A stretch of 64,000 nucleotides of DNA, taken from an uncultured Pelagibacteraceae bacterium (lineage in GTDB: Bacteria; Pseudomonadota; Alphaproteobacteria; Pelagibacterales; Pelagibacteraceae). A program made the position numbers and the translations under genes. The notes below the pieces were generated by a model that saw only the letters and a list, made by a program, of their open reading frames with translations, had not been told where the DNA came from and searched no databases. The first letter of the stretch is position 1, and each line of letters starts with the position of its first letter. The stretch lies in the NCBI GenBank assembly GCA_902586485.1, contig CACIHO010000006.1, positions 1-64,000 on the forward strand. The letters are read 5' to 3'. Shown piece after piece: positions 8,853 through 18,577 of this stretch.

Positions 8853-9659
8853 ATGGCCCCAATATTAAAATATAAGAGTATATTCATATCTGATGTACAT
8901 CTTGGTACTAAAGGTTGTCAAGCAAACAAGCTTCTAGAATTTTTCAAAAATTCAAGATCTGAAAATCTTTATTTGGTTGGAGACATCATCGATGTTTGGG
9001 CTATGCAAAAGAGTTTCTATTGGCCTCAAGAGCACAATGATGTCATTCAAAAAATATTAAGAAAAGCAAGGCACGGAACAAAAGTATTTTACATTATTGG
9101 TAATCATGACGAGGTGTTTAGAAAATTTATCCCAATGCATTTGGGTGATATTAAAATAGTAAATAGAGTTATTCATGAAACTCAGTTAGGAAAAAAATAT
9201 TTAGTTGTTCATGGTGATGCTTGGGACGGAGTAATGAAACATGCAAAATGGCTATCTAAATTAGGAGCTATTGCATATGAATTATTACTTAAAATTAATA
9301 TTATTATAAATTTCTTTAGAAAGTTGAGAGGTAAAGACTATTGGTCTTTGGCAAAATTTTTAAAATATAAGGTAAAAAATGCTGTCAAATATATAGGTGA
9401 ATATGAAAACACACTTTCAAAATATGCAAAAAGAAAAAAATTTGATGGAATAATCTGTGGTCACATCCATCACGCTGAAAATTTAAACCTTGATGGTGTG
9501 AATTATTTAAATTGTGGTGATTGGGTTGAGTCTTGTACAGCATTAACAGAAAAATATGATGGAACTTTTGAGATAATTTATTGGGATAAAAAAAGAAAAG
9601 AATATATTTCAGAAAATATTGATAAAGACAAGTTCACTTCTTTCAAAAAAGCATCCTAA
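8853..9659 (+). CDS. plcP: PlcP-like phospholipase C (calcineurin-type metallophosphoesterase)
   Basis: The fold is a two-metal phosphoesterase: ISDVHLGTKG (DxH), YLVGDIIDVW (GDxxD), IIGNHDEVF (GNHD), LVVHGDAWD and the C-terminal ICGHIHHAE (GHxH). Annotation pipelines often call such proteins UDP-2,3-diacylglucosamine hydrolases. The operon with an Agt-like glycosyltransferase, the neighbouring DAG kinase and the Pho genes instead fit PlcP, known from Sinorhizobium meliloti and phosphate-starved marine bacteria, which splits phospholipid head groups to free phosphate and leave diacylglycerol. 268 aa, no signal peptide. It ends three bases before agt. The ATG at 8853 lies just downstream of the Pho-box-like repeat. 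Confidence 0.82.
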   Translation: MAPILKYKSIFISDVHLGTKGCQANKLLEFFKNSRSENLYLVGDIIDVWAMQKSFYWPQEHNDVIQKILRKARHGTKVFYIIGNHDEVFRKFIPMHLGDIKIVNRVIHETQLGKKYLVVHGDAWDGVMKHAKWLSKLGAIAYELLLKINIIINFFRKLRGKDYWSLAKFLKYKVKNAVKYIGEYENTLSKYAKRKKFDGIICGHIHHAENLNLDGVNYLNCGDWVESCTALTEKYDGTFEIIYWDKKRKEYISENIDKDKFTSFKKAS

Positions 9660-9662
9660 AAA

Positions 9663-10670
9663 ATGAAAATATTAATAGTTACTGATGCTTATTACCCGCA
9701 AGTTAATGGTGTAGTAAGAACTCTCCATCAGACAGGTGAAATACTTAAATCACAAGGTCACACTATTGAATATATTACACCTCAACAATTTCTGACTGTA
9801 CCTATGCCCAAATATAATGAAATTAGATTATCTTTAAATGTTTGGCCTCGTGTAAGTAATTTAATCAATTCAATTAAACCTGATGCAATACACATTGCAA
9901 CAGAAGGGCCTCTTGGTTTTATGGCAAGAAGACATTGTATTAAAAAAGGTTTAAAGTTTACAACGAGTTTTCATACAAGATTTGATAAATATATGAAACT
10001 TTATATGCCTATCATTCCGGCTAAATGGTCAGAGAAATTTTTATGCAATTTTCATAATAAAGCTGAAAGAATTTTAGTGACAACAGAATCTATGCGTGAG
10101 GAGCTAATTGCATTAGGTGTTGATAATAATAAAATGGTTACATGGACTAGGGGAGGTAATCATGGTGCGTTTAAAAATCCCATTAAGAGAGACTTACCTT
10201 ATAAAAGACCTATATGGATATATGTTGGTAGGATTGCAGTTGAAAAAAATATTAAAGCATTTTTAGATCTCGATCTTGAAGGTACTAAAGTTATTATTGG
10301 AAAAGGTCCAGATTTGAACAATTTGAAAAAAAAATTTCCAAATGATATTTTTTTAGGAGAAATGACTAATGGAGAATTAGCATCTCATTTTGCATCATCA
10401 GACGTTTTTGTTTTTCCTAGTAAAACTGATACATTTGGTATTGTTGTTTTGGAATCATTAAATTGTGGTACACCAGTTGCAGCTTATCCAGTGCCAGGAC
10501 CTAAAGATATATTAGGTGGAACTAATATTGATACTTTAGATGATGATTTGAAGGCTTCTGCTTTAAAAGCTTTGAAGATAAGTCGCCAAGATTGTCTTGA
10601 TTTTGCAAAAAAATATTCATGGGAAGAAACAGCAAAAATATTTTTTGAAAATATTTCACCTAATTATTAA
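9663..10670 (+). CDS. agt: glycosyltransferase family 4, Agt-like glycolipid synthase
   Basis: A 335-aa GT-B transferase. The N-terminal acceptor domain starts KILIVTDAYYPQVNGVVRTL, typical of enzymes adding sugars to diacylglycerol or phosphatidylinositol. The C-terminal donor domain has WIYVGRIAVEKN and the EX7E-type stretch in SKTDTFGIVVLESLNCGTPV. It is cotranscribed with plcP (3-base gap). In the known pathway Agt moves glucose or glucuronate onto the diacylglycerol released by PlcP, giving phosphorus-free membrane lipids during phosphate starvation. The role here is inferred from family and position; the sugar donor cannot be read out. Confidence 0.8.
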   Translation: MKILIVTDAYYPQVNGVVRTLHQTGEILKSQGHTIEYITPQQFLTVPMPKYNEIRLSLNVWPRVSNLINSIKPDAIHIATEGPLGFMARRHCIKKGLKFTTSFHTRFDKYMKLYMPIIPAKWSEKFLCNFHNKAERILVTTESMREELIALGVDNNKMVTWTRGGNHGAFKNPIKRDLPYKRPIWIYVGRIAVEKNIKAFLDLDLEGTKVIIGKGPDLNNLKKKFPNDIFLGEMTNGELASHFASSDVFVFPSKTDTFGIVVLESLNCGTPVAAYPVPGPKDILGGTNIDTLDDDLKASALKALKISRQDCLDFAKKYSWEETAKIFFENISPNY

Positions 10671-10704
10671 AGACAATATTCATTACATTTGTTAAAACAT
10701 ATCC

Positions 10705-11853
10705 ATGTTTTGGACAGAGTTGATACTCATAGTTGTAATAATTATTTTATTATATTTTTTATTTAAAAAAAATATTAAGCCAGAAAATACAGCTCCAGTT
10801 GTAAATAAGACCAATAAAGATGATTTAGGAAAGAGAGTAATTATTGAAGAATTAGAAGATCAATTTTTTGCTTTAGATAAATATAACTTAATCAAATATC
10901 TTAACAAAAGTGCAAAACAACGTTTTGGCGAAAACTTAATTGATAAAAATATTTCAAGTGTAATAAGAGATACAAAACTATTAGAAACAATTGATGAAGC
11001 TATTAAGGACCAAACCACAAAAAATGTTAATGTAGAAATCAATTTACCATCTTATCAGCTTTACAAAATTTACGTTATTCCTGGTCCTACTCATTTGTTT
11101 CCAGAAATAGACTCGGTTGTATTATTTCTAAAAGATTTTACAGAAATAACAAAAGCACAAAAATTAAAAACTGATTTTGTTGCTAATGTGAGTCACGAAT
11201 TAAGAACACCTTTAGTTTCAATTAAAGGCTCCTTAGATACTATTCTTGGACCAGCTTCAAAAGACCAAGAGGGTCAAAAAAAATTTATGTCTATCATGTC
11301 TGATCAAGTATTGAGAATGGAAAACTTAATCAATGATTTATTGATTTTAAGCAGAATTGAGCTTGAAGAACACATTAAACCAAATAAAATCATTAATCTA
11401 AATGATATTTTTAAAAATATTAAAAGTAACTTTGAATTAATTCTTAAAAAAAAGAAAATTAATTTACATCTTGAACTTATTGAACCAACTTTAGTTTTTG
11501 GTGATAATGATAAATTGTTAACTGTATTTTCAAATTTAATTGATAATTCAATTAAATATTCTCAAGGTGGAAAAAATATATATGTCAAAAGTCAAAACAG
11601 TGAAGGTAAATTAATTGGTAAAAATATTGTCATTAGTATTAAAGATGAAGGGATTGGAATACCTCAACAGTTAATTCCAAGAATAACTGAAAGATTTTTT
11701 AGAGTAGATACAGAAAAAAGTAAAAAAGTTGGTGGCACAGGTTTAGGTTTAGCTATCATGAAACATATTATATCTCAACACAGAGGTGATTACGAGATTC
11801 TTAGTAAACTTAATGAAGGTACTGAAATTAGAATATATCTTCCAACAAAATAA
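10705..11853 (+). CDS. phoR: phosphate regulon sensor histidine kinase
   Basis: Membrane-tethered kinase that phosphorylates PhoB when phosphate is short and reads the state of Pst through PhoU. One N-terminal membrane helix (residues 4-22, ILIVVIIILLYFLF) is followed by a PAS-like region (about 45-145), a HisKA domain with the phosphorylated His164 in NVSHELRTP, and a HATPase domain with N, G1 and G2 boxes (SNLIDNSIKYS, DEGIGIP, GGTGLGLAIMKHI). 382 aa. It lies upstream of pstS-phoB, whose last gene is its partner; the phoR and phoB genes are separated by the pst genes, a common alphaproteobacterial order. Confidence 0.92.
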   Translation: MFWTELILIVVIIILLYFLFKKNIKPENTAPVVNKTNKDDLGKRVIIEELEDQFFALDKYNLIKYLNKSAKQRFGENLIDKNISSVIRDTKLLETIDEAIKDQTTKNVNVEINLPSYQLYKIYVIPGPTHLFPEIDSVVLFLKDFTEITKAQKLKTDFVANVSHELRTPLVSIKGSLDTILGPASKDQEGQKKFMSIMSDQVLRMENLINDLLILSRIELEEHIKPNKIINLNDIFKNIKSNFELILKKKKINLHLELIEPTLVFGDNDKLLTVFSNLIDNSIKYSQGGKNIYVKSQNSEGKLIGKNIVISIKDEGIGIPQQLIPRITERFFRVDTEKSKKVGGTGLGLAIMKHIISQHRGDYEILSKLNEGTEIRIYLPTK

Positions 11854-11947
11854 TTAATTTAAAAAGTTGTTTAAAATTAACTCTTATTCGATCAATATTT
11901 AACAAATCTTTTGTTGATTCGTATCCTATTTTAATTAAATTTTTAAT

Positions 11948-12556
11948 ATGATTAAGGTATTGCATAGTATTTTAATTATCTTATTTGTTTTTATGTCGAT
12001 GATTACTAAAAGTATATCATCGGATATATCTACAATTCTAAGGAATCAACAATTAACTGTATTCGATATTGGTGTTTTTAGATTACAAGAAGATTTAAAA
12101 AGCACTTATCCTGAAATTAAAAAACATAAAGATGTCCCATATGAAGATATTTACATGGATGTTCTTACTTCATATCGAAACAATTCAGTAGATCTAATCA
12201 TTTCAATTCCCGTAAATGAAAATTTAAAAAAAGAAAACTACATGTCAGATTCATTTAGATGTCGAAATATATTTAATTCTGTCAGAGATCATTTACTAAG
12301 AAATGAAAATATGAGTAATTATAGATTTACTATGGCAACAAGTTATTTAACATCTATATTTTCAACTCCAAGTAGTTGGCCCAAATGGCGTTATGATCAA
12401 AGTGTTCTTGAGGAATTAGTTAATCTCGTGAAATTGGAAGTTATTTTAAGGCCTACAACAGAACTTGCTTTTAAGGATAATGTTAATCCAGTTTCATGCA
12501 AAGGTGGTTTGGAAACCGAAAAAAATGAGATTATTATCTCAATGAAATACAACTAA
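11948..12556 (+). CDS. unknown exported protein in the Pho cluster
   Basis: I do not recognise this 202-aa protein. A hydrophobic N terminus (VLHSILIILFVFMSM, then a polar SIS/SSD region) looks like a signal peptide or single anchor, so the rest is probably periplasmic. The mature part is mixed alpha/beta in appearance, with only two cysteines (SFRCRN and VSCKGG) that could form one disulfide. It lies between phoR and pstS, just before the pstS Pho box, with a 94-base gap behind phoR. The position suggests a phosphate-linked envelope role; no catalytic motif is visible. Confidence 0.75.
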   Translation: MIKVLHSILIILFVFMSMITKSISSDISTILRNQQLTVFDIGVFRLQEDLKSTYPEIKKHKDVPYEDIYMDVLTSYRNNSVDLIISIPVNENLKKENYMSDSFRCRNIFNSVRDHLLRNENMSNYRFTMATSYLTSIFSTPSSWPKWRYDQSVLEELVNLVKLEVILRPTTELAFKDNVNPVSCKGGLETEKNEIIISMKYN

Positions 12557-12577
12557 AAAGTTACCTTTTTAACAAAA

Positions 12578-12595
12578 CTGTAACAATTCTGTAAT
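12578..12595 (+). promoter_or_regulatory. Pho box upstream of pstS
   Basis: CTGTAAC-AATT-CTGTAAT forms two direct 7-base units spaced 11 bases apart, the PhoB-binding layout. A weaker third unit (TTTTAAC at 12567) is in phase upstream. It lies 66 bases before the chosen pstS start. The units have A where the enterobacterial consensus has C (CTGTCAT). PhoB and PhoR are encoded in the same cluster. Confidence 0.75.
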
Positions 12596-12661
12596 ATTAA
12601 AGATTCAATAAATTTATACGAGTCTGAAATCTTTTAATTAATAATGAAAGGATTAAAGATA

Positions 12662-13693
12662 ATGAAAAAACTAACTATAATAATTGCTTCGCTTGTTGCT
12701 TTAACAATTGCGACAGTTGCTCAAGCAAGAGATCAAATTAAAATAGTTGGTTCATCTACAGTATTCCCTTACGCGACTGTTGTTGCTGAAAGATTCGGTG
12801 GTTCAGGATTTAAAACTCCTGTAATCGAGTCGACTGGTACTGGTGGAGGAGCTAAACTATTCTGTGCTGGTGTTGGTGAGCAACATCCAGATATTACGAA
12901 TGCATCAAGAGCCATGAAAGATAAAGAAAAAGCTCTATGTAAAAAAAATGGAGTTAATGAAATCGTTGAGATCGTTATTGGTAATGACGGTATTACATTA
13001 GCTTATAGTAAAGATGCAAAACCAATTAACTTTACTAAAGAGCAATTATATTTAGCATTAGCTGCACATACAGTTGTTGATGGTAAATTAGTTCCAAATA
13101 TTTATAAAACTTGGGACCAAATTGATCCAAGTCTACCTAAACAGAAAATTTCTGTAATGATCCCTCCAGGAACTTCTGGAACAAGAGATGCTTGGAATTC
13201 TTTGGTAATGAAAAAAGGTATGACTAAAGAAGCTAAAGCTCTTTATAAAGCTGGTTATGAGGCTGGAAATAAAAAATACAAAAAACCTCAAAAACTTTAT
13301 AGAGAAGATGGTGCTGCTATTGAAGTTGGTGAAAACGATAGTTTAATCATTCAAAAATTAGTACAAGATAAAGACATGTTTGGTTTCTTTGGATTTAGTT
13401 ATTTCTTAGCTGCTAAAGACAAATTGCAAGCTGCTAGCATTGATGGTGGTCAACCATCTCTTGCGAGTATTCAAGACTACAGTTATGCAGTTGCAAGACC
13501 ATTATTTTTCTATGTGAAAAAAGCTCACGTTGGTGTAATCCCTGGATTACATGAATTTGTAAAAGAGTTCACTACAACTAAAGCTATAGGTAAAAATGGC
13601 TATTTGGCTGATATTGGTTTAGTACCATTAGATAAGAAGTTGTACAAGACAACTAGAACTAATGCGAAAGATCTTGTTGCAATGGCTGACTAA
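12662..13693 (+). CDS. pstS: phosphate ABC transporter substrate-binding protein
   Basis: Periplasmic phosphate-binding protein that delivers Pi to PstCA. A Sec signal peptide (KKLTIIIASLVALTIATVAQA, cleaved before RDQ) precedes the mature protein, which starts IKIVGSSTVFPYA. Phosphate-contact segments are visible in STGTGGGAKLFC and PPGTSGTRDAWN. I chose ATG 12662 over ATG 12644 because a GGA lies at suitable spacing and the peptide then has a normal N region; the longer form would add six residues. A Pho box lies upstream and a strong terminator directly behind, before pstC. It is probably the most abundant product of the cluster when phosphate is scarce. Confidence 0.95.
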   Translation: MKKLTIIIASLVALTIATVAQARDQIKIVGSSTVFPYATVVAERFGGSGFKTPVIESTGTGGGAKLFCAGVGEQHPDITNASRAMKDKEKALCKKNGVNEIVEIVIGNDGITLAYSKDAKPINFTKEQLYLALAAHTVVDGKLVPNIYKTWDQIDPSLPKQKISVMIPPGTSGTRDAWNSLVMKKGMTKEAKALYKAGYEAGNKKYKKPQKLYREDGAAIEVGENDSLIIQKLVQDKDMFGFFGFSYFLAAKDKLQAASIDGGQPSLASIQDYSYAVARPLFFYVKKAHVGVIPGLHEFVKEFTTTKAIGKNGYLADIGLVPLDKKLYKTTRTNAKDLVAMAD

Positions 13694-13717
13694 TAAAGCT
13701 GGTTAACAAATAAAGAT

Positions 13718-13746
13718 AAGGGGTCTTTTTAGACCCCTTTTTTTTT
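13718..13746 (+). terminator. Rho-independent terminator between pstS and pstC
   Basis: AAGGGGTCT (13718-13726) and AGACCCCTT (13731-13739) form a perfect 9-bp stem with a TTTT loop, followed at once by seven T. It lies inside the operon, 34 bases before the pstC start, so it probably works as a leaky terminator that raises PstS over the permease. Confidence 0.92.
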
Positions 13747-13779
13747 AAGAAAGTGTAAAGTAAAACATTAGGAGATTCT

Positions 13780-15165
13780 TTGAACTTAGTTATATTCATC
13801 TTTATTGTACTTCTTGGTTTTACTAGTTACTATTTTGGAAGAAAAAAAGCCTACTCAATTCAAGCAACAAATACTAGATTAACAGCACTTCCACAATTTT
13901 ATGGGTATTATTTAGCAATATGGTGCGCAATACCCGCTTTTATTATTTATTCTTTATGGGCAATATTTGAGCCGAGTATAGTTAAGTTAATAATTTTAAG
14001 TGATTATAGCAATCAAGGATATCTTGATGACGAACTAAATCTAATTTATGAAAAAACTAAATCATTATCTCGTGGTCAGTTTAGTGGAGAAATTACTACT
14101 TATCTTGAAACATCTGCAGAAAAATATTTAAATCTTCGATCTATAGCCCAAAACTCTAAAGTTGTTTTAATTTTGGCAATAATTATAGCTTCTATAGTTT
14201 ATGGTTATAAAAGAATTTCTTCAAACAACAGAACAAGAGAACCGGTTGAAAAATTTTTAAATGCTGTTTTATTTACAGCTTCTTTGGCAGCTATATTAAC
14301 AACTATTGGAATTGTTTTTTCATTAATATTTCAAACTATCGATTTTTTTAAAGTAATTCCCTTGTTTGATTTTATTTTTGGAACTCATTGGTATCCAGCT
14401 AAAGCATTTGTGAGAGATGCTTCTGAGCCTTTGGATCCATCAATGTATTCTGATACATTTGGGGCTGTACCAATTTTTGCCGGAACATTTTTTATAGCAT
14501 TAATTGCAATGTGTGTTGCTATACCAATTGGATTGATGAGTGGAATTTATTTAGCTGAATACGCTTCAACCAAAGTAAGACAATATGCAAAACCTTTAAT
14601 TGAAATTTTAGCAGGCATACCAACTGTAGTTTATGGTTTTTTTGCAGCTTTAACAGTTGGACCATTCCTTAAAGATATAGGAACGGCAATGGGATTAGAA
14701 GTATCTGCAGAGAGTGCTCTAGCTGCAGGGGGTGTAATGGGGATAATGATTATTCCGTTTATATCTAGTTTGAGTGATGACGTAATTACTAGTGTTCCTC
14801 AAAGTTTAAGAGATGGTAGTTATGCAATGGGGGCTACTAAATCAGAAACAATAAAAAAAGTTATTTTTCCAGCAGCATTACCAGGAATTGTTGGTTCTAT
14901 CTTGCTAGGTGTTTCCAGAGCTGTTGGAGAAACAATGATTGTAGTTATGGCTTCAGGCCTTGCAGCCAACTTAACATTTAACCCTTTAGAATCTACTTCA
15001 ACTATCACTGCTCAAATTGTCGTAATATTAATTGGAGATCAGGCCTTTGGAGATCCTAAAACCCAGGCAGCATTTGCACTAGGTATGACATTGTTTTTGG
15101 TAACACTTAGTTTAAATATTTTTGCATTAAGAGTTGTTAAAAAATATAGGGAAAAATATGAATAA
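13780..15165 (+). CDS. pstC: phosphate ABC transporter permease PstC
   Basis: Inner-membrane channel subunit of the Pst importer. The start is TTG at 13780, supported by TAGGAGAT at good spacing; no in-frame ATG lies close by. The 461 aa exceed the roughly 320 of E. coli PstC because of an N-terminal extension with extra membrane helices and a soluble segment (about residues 70-130). The C-terminal half carries the conserved permease core (AIPIGLMSGIYLAEYAS, LAGIPTVVYGFFA) and the ABC-contact loop REGSYAMGATK-like SLRDGSYAMGATKSET. It is the first permease gene behind the pstS terminator and overlaps pstA by 8 bases. Confidence 0.93.
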   Translation: MNLVIFIFIVLLGFTSYYFGRKKAYSIQATNTRLTALPQFYGYYLAIWCAIPAFIIYSLWAIFEPSIVKLIILSDYSNQGYLDDELNLIYEKTKSLSRGQFSGEITTYLETSAEKYLNLRSIAQNSKVVLILAIIIASIVYGYKRISSNNRTREPVEKFLNAVLFTASLAAILTTIGIVFSLIFQTIDFFKVIPLFDFIFGTHWYPAKAFVRDASEPLDPSMYSDTFGAVPIFAGTFFIALIAMCVAIPIGLMSGIYLAEYASTKVRQYAKPLIEILAGIPTVVYGFFAALTVGPFLKDIGTAMGLEVSAESALAAGGVMGIMIIPFISSLSDDVITSVPQSLRDGSYAMGATKSETIKKVIFPAALPGIVGSILLGVSRAVGETMIVVMASGLAANLTFNPLESTSTITAQIVVILIGDQAFGDPKTQAAFALGMTLFLVTLSLNIFALRVVKKYREKYE

Positions 15166-16426
15166 AAATAAAGAAAAACTCCTAAATTCTAGATATAGGG
15201 CCGAAAAAAGATTTCAATTTTACGGGAAAAGCGCAATTTTTTTAGCTCTATTATTTTTAACAATTTTTATTTTTAAAATCTTTTCTACTGGCTATACAGC
15301 GTTTCAGAAAACTTGGTTGATTGTACCAGTCACCTTTGATGCTGAAACCATGTACCTTGACGAAAATCCTTCTAAAGAAGACTTAGAGGATGCAGATTAT
15401 TTTGATCTAGCTTTACAAACAATGTTTAATTTAGATAAAAGTGCCTCAGAAAAACAACAAAATGATCTGAAGAGAATGGTCTCTTACTTTTTTGAAAGAG
15501 AGATTAAAAGGGAGCTTTTAAATGACCCTTCATTAATTGGAAAAACAAAAGATGTTTATTTAACTGCTTCAGATGATTTAGATCAAGTATTTAAAGGCAA
15601 TTATCCAAGGGATTTACCTGAAGATCAAAGAAGAGTTACAGATTATCAATTAAAGATTTTTGATCAACTTGTAGAACAGGGAAGAGTTGAAAGTAAATTC
15701 AATTTAAGTTTTTTTACATACCCAGATTCAAGAGAGGCTGAATTAGCTGGTATAGCAAGCTCATTTATGGGATCGATTTTTTCTATTTTAGTTTGTTTAG
15801 TTATTGCATTTCCTGTTGCAGTGCTAGCAGCTATTTATTTAGAGGAATTTGCACCAAAAAATAGATTTACTGATTTTATTGAGGTAAATATAAATAACTT
15901 AGCAGCTGTTCCATCAATTGTTTTTGGTCTTTTGGGACTAGGTATTTTGCTGGCTGTATTTCAGTTACCTAGATCAACACCTCTAGTTGGTGGAATAACT
16001 TTATCGTTGATGACATTGCCAACAATAATTATTGCTTGTAGAGCATCTTTAAAAGCAGTTCCTCCAAGTATAAGAGAGGCTGCACTTGCAATGGGCGCTA
16101 GTAAAATGCAAACTACAATGCATCATACAGTGCCATTATCTATGCCAGGAACTTTATCAGGTACAATTATTGGCTTGGCTCAAGCTTTAGGTGAAACTGC
16201 ACCTTTGATATTGATTGGTATGGTAGCTTTTGTAAATACAATTCCAGGATCTCCTTTAGATCCAGCTGCAAGTTTGCCTGTACAAATTTATATATGGGCA
16301 GAGAGTGCTGAAAGAGGATTTGTCGAGAAAGTTTCTGCTTGTATTATGGTCCTATTGGGATTTTTAATCATAATGAATTTGTTTGCACAAATAATTAGAC
16401 ATAAATTTGAAAAAAAATGGAGTTAA
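15158..16426 (+). CDS. pstA: phosphate ABC transporter permease PstA
   Basis: Second membrane subunit of the Pst importer. I chose ATG 15158 ([19 protein letters not shown]), which overlaps the pstC end and follows AGGG; a TTG at 15134 would add eight residues. After the first membrane helix there is a long soluble insertion (about residues 50-190), as in the alphaproteobacterial PstA form with the DUF3333 region. Then comes the canonical core: [26 protein letters not shown] and the coupling loop [14 protein letters not shown]. 422 aa against about 296 in E. coli. Confidence 0.92.
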   Translation: MNKNKEKLLNSRYRAEKRFQFYGKSAIFLALLFLTIFIFKIFSTGYTAFQKTWLIVPVTFDAETMYLDENPSKEDLEDADYFDLALQTMFNLDKSASEKQQNDLKRMVSYFFEREIKRELLNDPSLIGKTKDVYLTASDDLDQVFKGNYPRDLPEDQRRVTDYQLKIFDQLVEQGRVESKFNLSFFTYPDSREAELAGIASSFMGSIFSILVCLVIAFPVAVLAAIYLEEFAPKNRFTDFIEVNINNLAAVPSIVFGLLGLGILLAVFQLPRSTPLVGGITLSLMTLPTIIIACRASLKAVPPSIREAALAMGASKMQTTMHHTVPLSMPGTLSGTIIGLAQALGETAPLILIGMVAFVNTIPGSPLDPAASLPVQIYIWAESAERGFVEKVSACIMVLLGFLIIMNLFAQIIRHKFEKKWS

Positions 16427-16427
16427 G

Positions 16428-17183
16428 ATGATAAAGATAAATTCAAAAAATGTAGATGTTTTCTATGGAAAGAAACAAGCTCTATTCAATATAAACTTAG
16501 ATATTGAAGAAAATCAGGTTACAGCACTAATTGGTCCTTCAGGTTGTGGTAAATCTACTTTTTTAAGATGTCTTAATAGAATGAATGATGTGATTGATAT
16601 ATGCAGAGTTAAAGGTCAGATTATTATCAATGATTTTGATATCAATGACAAGAGTTGTGATGTAGTTAGATTAAGAGAAAAAATTGGTATGGTTTTTCAA
16701 AAACCAAATCCTTTTCCTAAAACTATTTATGAAAACATTTCTTATGGCCCAACAATTCATGGCATGGCTCAATCAAAAAATGAAATGGATGAAATAGTTG
16801 AAAATAGCTTAAAAAAAGCAGCGTTATGGGAAGAGGTCAAAGATAGACTTCATGAACCAGGAACTGGTTTGTCTGGTGGACAACAACAAAGATTATGCAT
16901 AGCAAGGGCTATTTCAGTTAAACCTGAAGTTATTCTTATGGACGAGCCTTGTTCTGCTTTAGATCCTATTGCTACAGCTCAAATAGAAGAACTAATTGAT
17001 GAGCTAAAAAAAGACCATACTATTATAATAGTTACTCATTCAATGGCTCAAGCAGCAAGAGTATCCCAAAACACAGGCTTTTTTCATTTGGGAGAATTGA
17101 TAGAACATGGTTCTACTGATAAAATATTTAAGAATCCTGAAAATAAAAGAACTCAGGATTATATTACAGGGAGGTTTGGATAA
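16428..17183 (+). CDS. pstB: phosphate ABC transporter ATP-binding protein
   Basis: ATPase of the Pst importer. It shows Walker A (GPSGCGKST), the Q-loop region [17 protein letters not shown] that is characteristic of PstB, signature LSGGQQQRL, Walker [14 protein letters not shown] and the switch histidine in IVTHSMAQA. The start is ATG 16428, one base after the pstA stop, with GGAG at ideal spacing; a TTG at 16407 would lie inside pstA. 251 aa. Its stop overlaps the phoU ATG (TAATG). Confidence 0.95.
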   Translation: MIKINSKNVDVFYGKKQALFNINLDIEENQVTALIGPSGCGKSTFLRCLNRMNDVIDICRVKGQIIINDFDINDKSCDVVRLREKIGMVFQKPNPFPKTIYENISYGPTIHGMAQSKNEMDEIVENSLKKAALWEEVKDRLHEPGTGLSGGQQQRLCIARAISVKPEVILMDEPCSALDPIATAQIEELIDELKKDHTIIIVTHSMAQAARVSQNTGFFHLGELIEHGSTDKIFKNPENKRTQDYITGRFG

Positions 17184-17890
17184 TGGTTGAAGCACCACAC
17201 ACGGTTAAGTCTTACGAGGAAGAACTTAAAAATTTAAATAGTAATATAATTAAAATGGGTGGTTTTTGCGAGGAGTCATTAGGCAAGGCTATTCAAGCCA
17301 TTACCACAAGAAATAGTGATAATGCGGAAGCTGTTATAAAAGATGACGAAAAAATAGATAAGTTTGAAACTTTAATAGAGCAACAGGTGGTAAATCTAAT
17401 TGCTTTAAGACAACCAATGGCAATAGATTTAAGAGAAACTGTAACCGCATTGAAAATTTCATCTGATTTAGAACGAATAGGTGATTTGGCAAAGAATATT
17501 TCAAAAAGAACATTATTATTAAATGAAAATTTACCAAAAAATTTGACCGAAGCTTTGGTAAGAGTTTCTTCTAATGTTCAAAAACAACTCAAATCTATTT
17601 TGGATGCATATTTAGATAGGTCATCTGCTATGGCTATAAATGTCTGGGAAGGTGATGAACAAATAGATGATTTAACAAATTTATGTATGCAAGAAGTAAT
17701 AAAATATTTGAAGGAAGACGAAAAAAATCTAGATGATGGTACTCATTTATTATTTGTTACTAAAAATATTGAACGTATCGGTGATCACACAACAAACGTT
17801 GCAGAGCAGGTATATTATTTAGTTACAGGAGAGTATTTAGAAGGAGATCGTCCAAAAGGAACAGAGCCAATAGTAACAGGAGAAAAGTAA
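17183..17890 (+). CDS. phoU: phosphate signalling protein PhoU
   Basis: Links the Pst transporter to PhoR and damps the Pho response when phosphate is plentiful. All-helical, with the two PhoU repeats and their metal-binding stretches: DLRETVTALKISSDLERIGDLAKNI-type in repeat one (near residue 75) and LLFVTKNIERIGDHTTNVAEQV-type in repeat two. 235 aa, normal length. Its start overlaps the pstB stop by one base and it lies three bases before phoB. Confidence 0.95.
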   Translation: MVEAPHTVKSYEEELKNLNSNIIKMGGFCEESLGKAIQAITTRNSDNAEAVIKDDEKIDKFETLIEQQVVNLIALRQPMAIDLRETVTALKISSDLERIGDLAKNISKRTLLLNENLPKNLTEALVRVSSNVQKQLKSILDAYLDRSSAMAINVWEGDEQIDDLTNLCMQEVIKYLKEDEKNLDDGTHLLFVTKNIERIGDHTTNVAEQVYYLVTGEYLEGDRPKGTEPIVTGEK

Positions 17891-17893
17891 TAA

Positions 17894-18577
17894 ATGTCTG
17901 CTCACGTGTTTATTGCTGAAGATGAAACTTCAATAGTAACGCTGCTAAAATATAATCTTGAAAAAGAAGGTCACAAAGTAAGCTATTCCGAAAATGGTGA
18001 AGATGCACTTAAACAAATCAAAGATAAGCATCCTGACTTAATATTAATGGATTGGATGTTGCCAGATTTGTCAGGTGTTGAAATATGTAAGAATTTAAAA
18101 AAAGACAAAAAGTATAACGACATACCTGTAATAATGTTGACAGCAAAAGGTGAGGAAGAGGACAAATTAAGAGCTTTTGATACAGGTGCAGATGATTATG
18201 TAACAAAGCCATTTAGTCAAAAAGAACTTAATGCAAGAATTAAATCACTACTTAGAAGATCAAAACCACAATCATCTGCAGATGTTGTTGAGTTTACAGA
18301 TCTAAAAATAGATAGAATAACAAAAAGAGTTTATAGAAATAATGTTGAAATAAATTTAGGTCCTACAGAATTTAAATTATTAGATTTTTTTATCAAAAAT
18401 CCAAAAAGAGTATATTCACGAGAACAACTATTAAACAATGTTTGGGGTGAAAATATTTATGTAGAGTCTAGAACAGTCGATGTACATATTAGAAGATTAA
18501 GACAAGCTATTAATATAGATAAAACCAAACCATTAATTAGAACTGTAAGATCAGCAGGTTATTCATTAGAATCTTGA
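17894..18577 (+). CDS. phoB: phosphate regulon response regulator PhoB
   Basis: Transcription activator of the Pho regulon. The receiver domain has acidic residues in IAEDE, phospho-acceptor Asp53 in LILMDWMLPDLSG, and a Lys in VTKPFSQKEL. The C-terminal winged helix is of the OmpR/PhoB type (LGPTEFKLLDFFIKNP, ESRTVDVHIRRLRQAI). 227 aa. It should bind the CTGTAAC-N4 repeats found before pstS and between the DAGK and plcP genes. The 3' end overlaps the convergent sixA by 19 bases. Confidence 0.94.
   Translation: MSAHVFIAEDETSIVTLLKYNLEKEGHKVSYSENGEDALKQIKDKHPDLILMDWMLPDLSGVEICKNLKKDKKYNDIPVIMLTAKGEEEDKLRAFDTGADDYVTKPFSQKELNARIKSLLRRSKPQSSADVVEFTDLKIDRITKRVYRNNVEINLGPTEFKLLDFFIKNPKRVYSREQLLNNVWGENIYVESRTVDVHIRRLRQAINIDKTKPLIRTVRSAGYSLES

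Noticed and set aside
8853-9659. LpxH (UDP-2,3-diacylglucosamine hydrolase) for lipid A
   Set aside because: Same fold, but the agt partner, the Pho-like site and the DAGK neighbour fit PlcP better; cannot be fully excluded.
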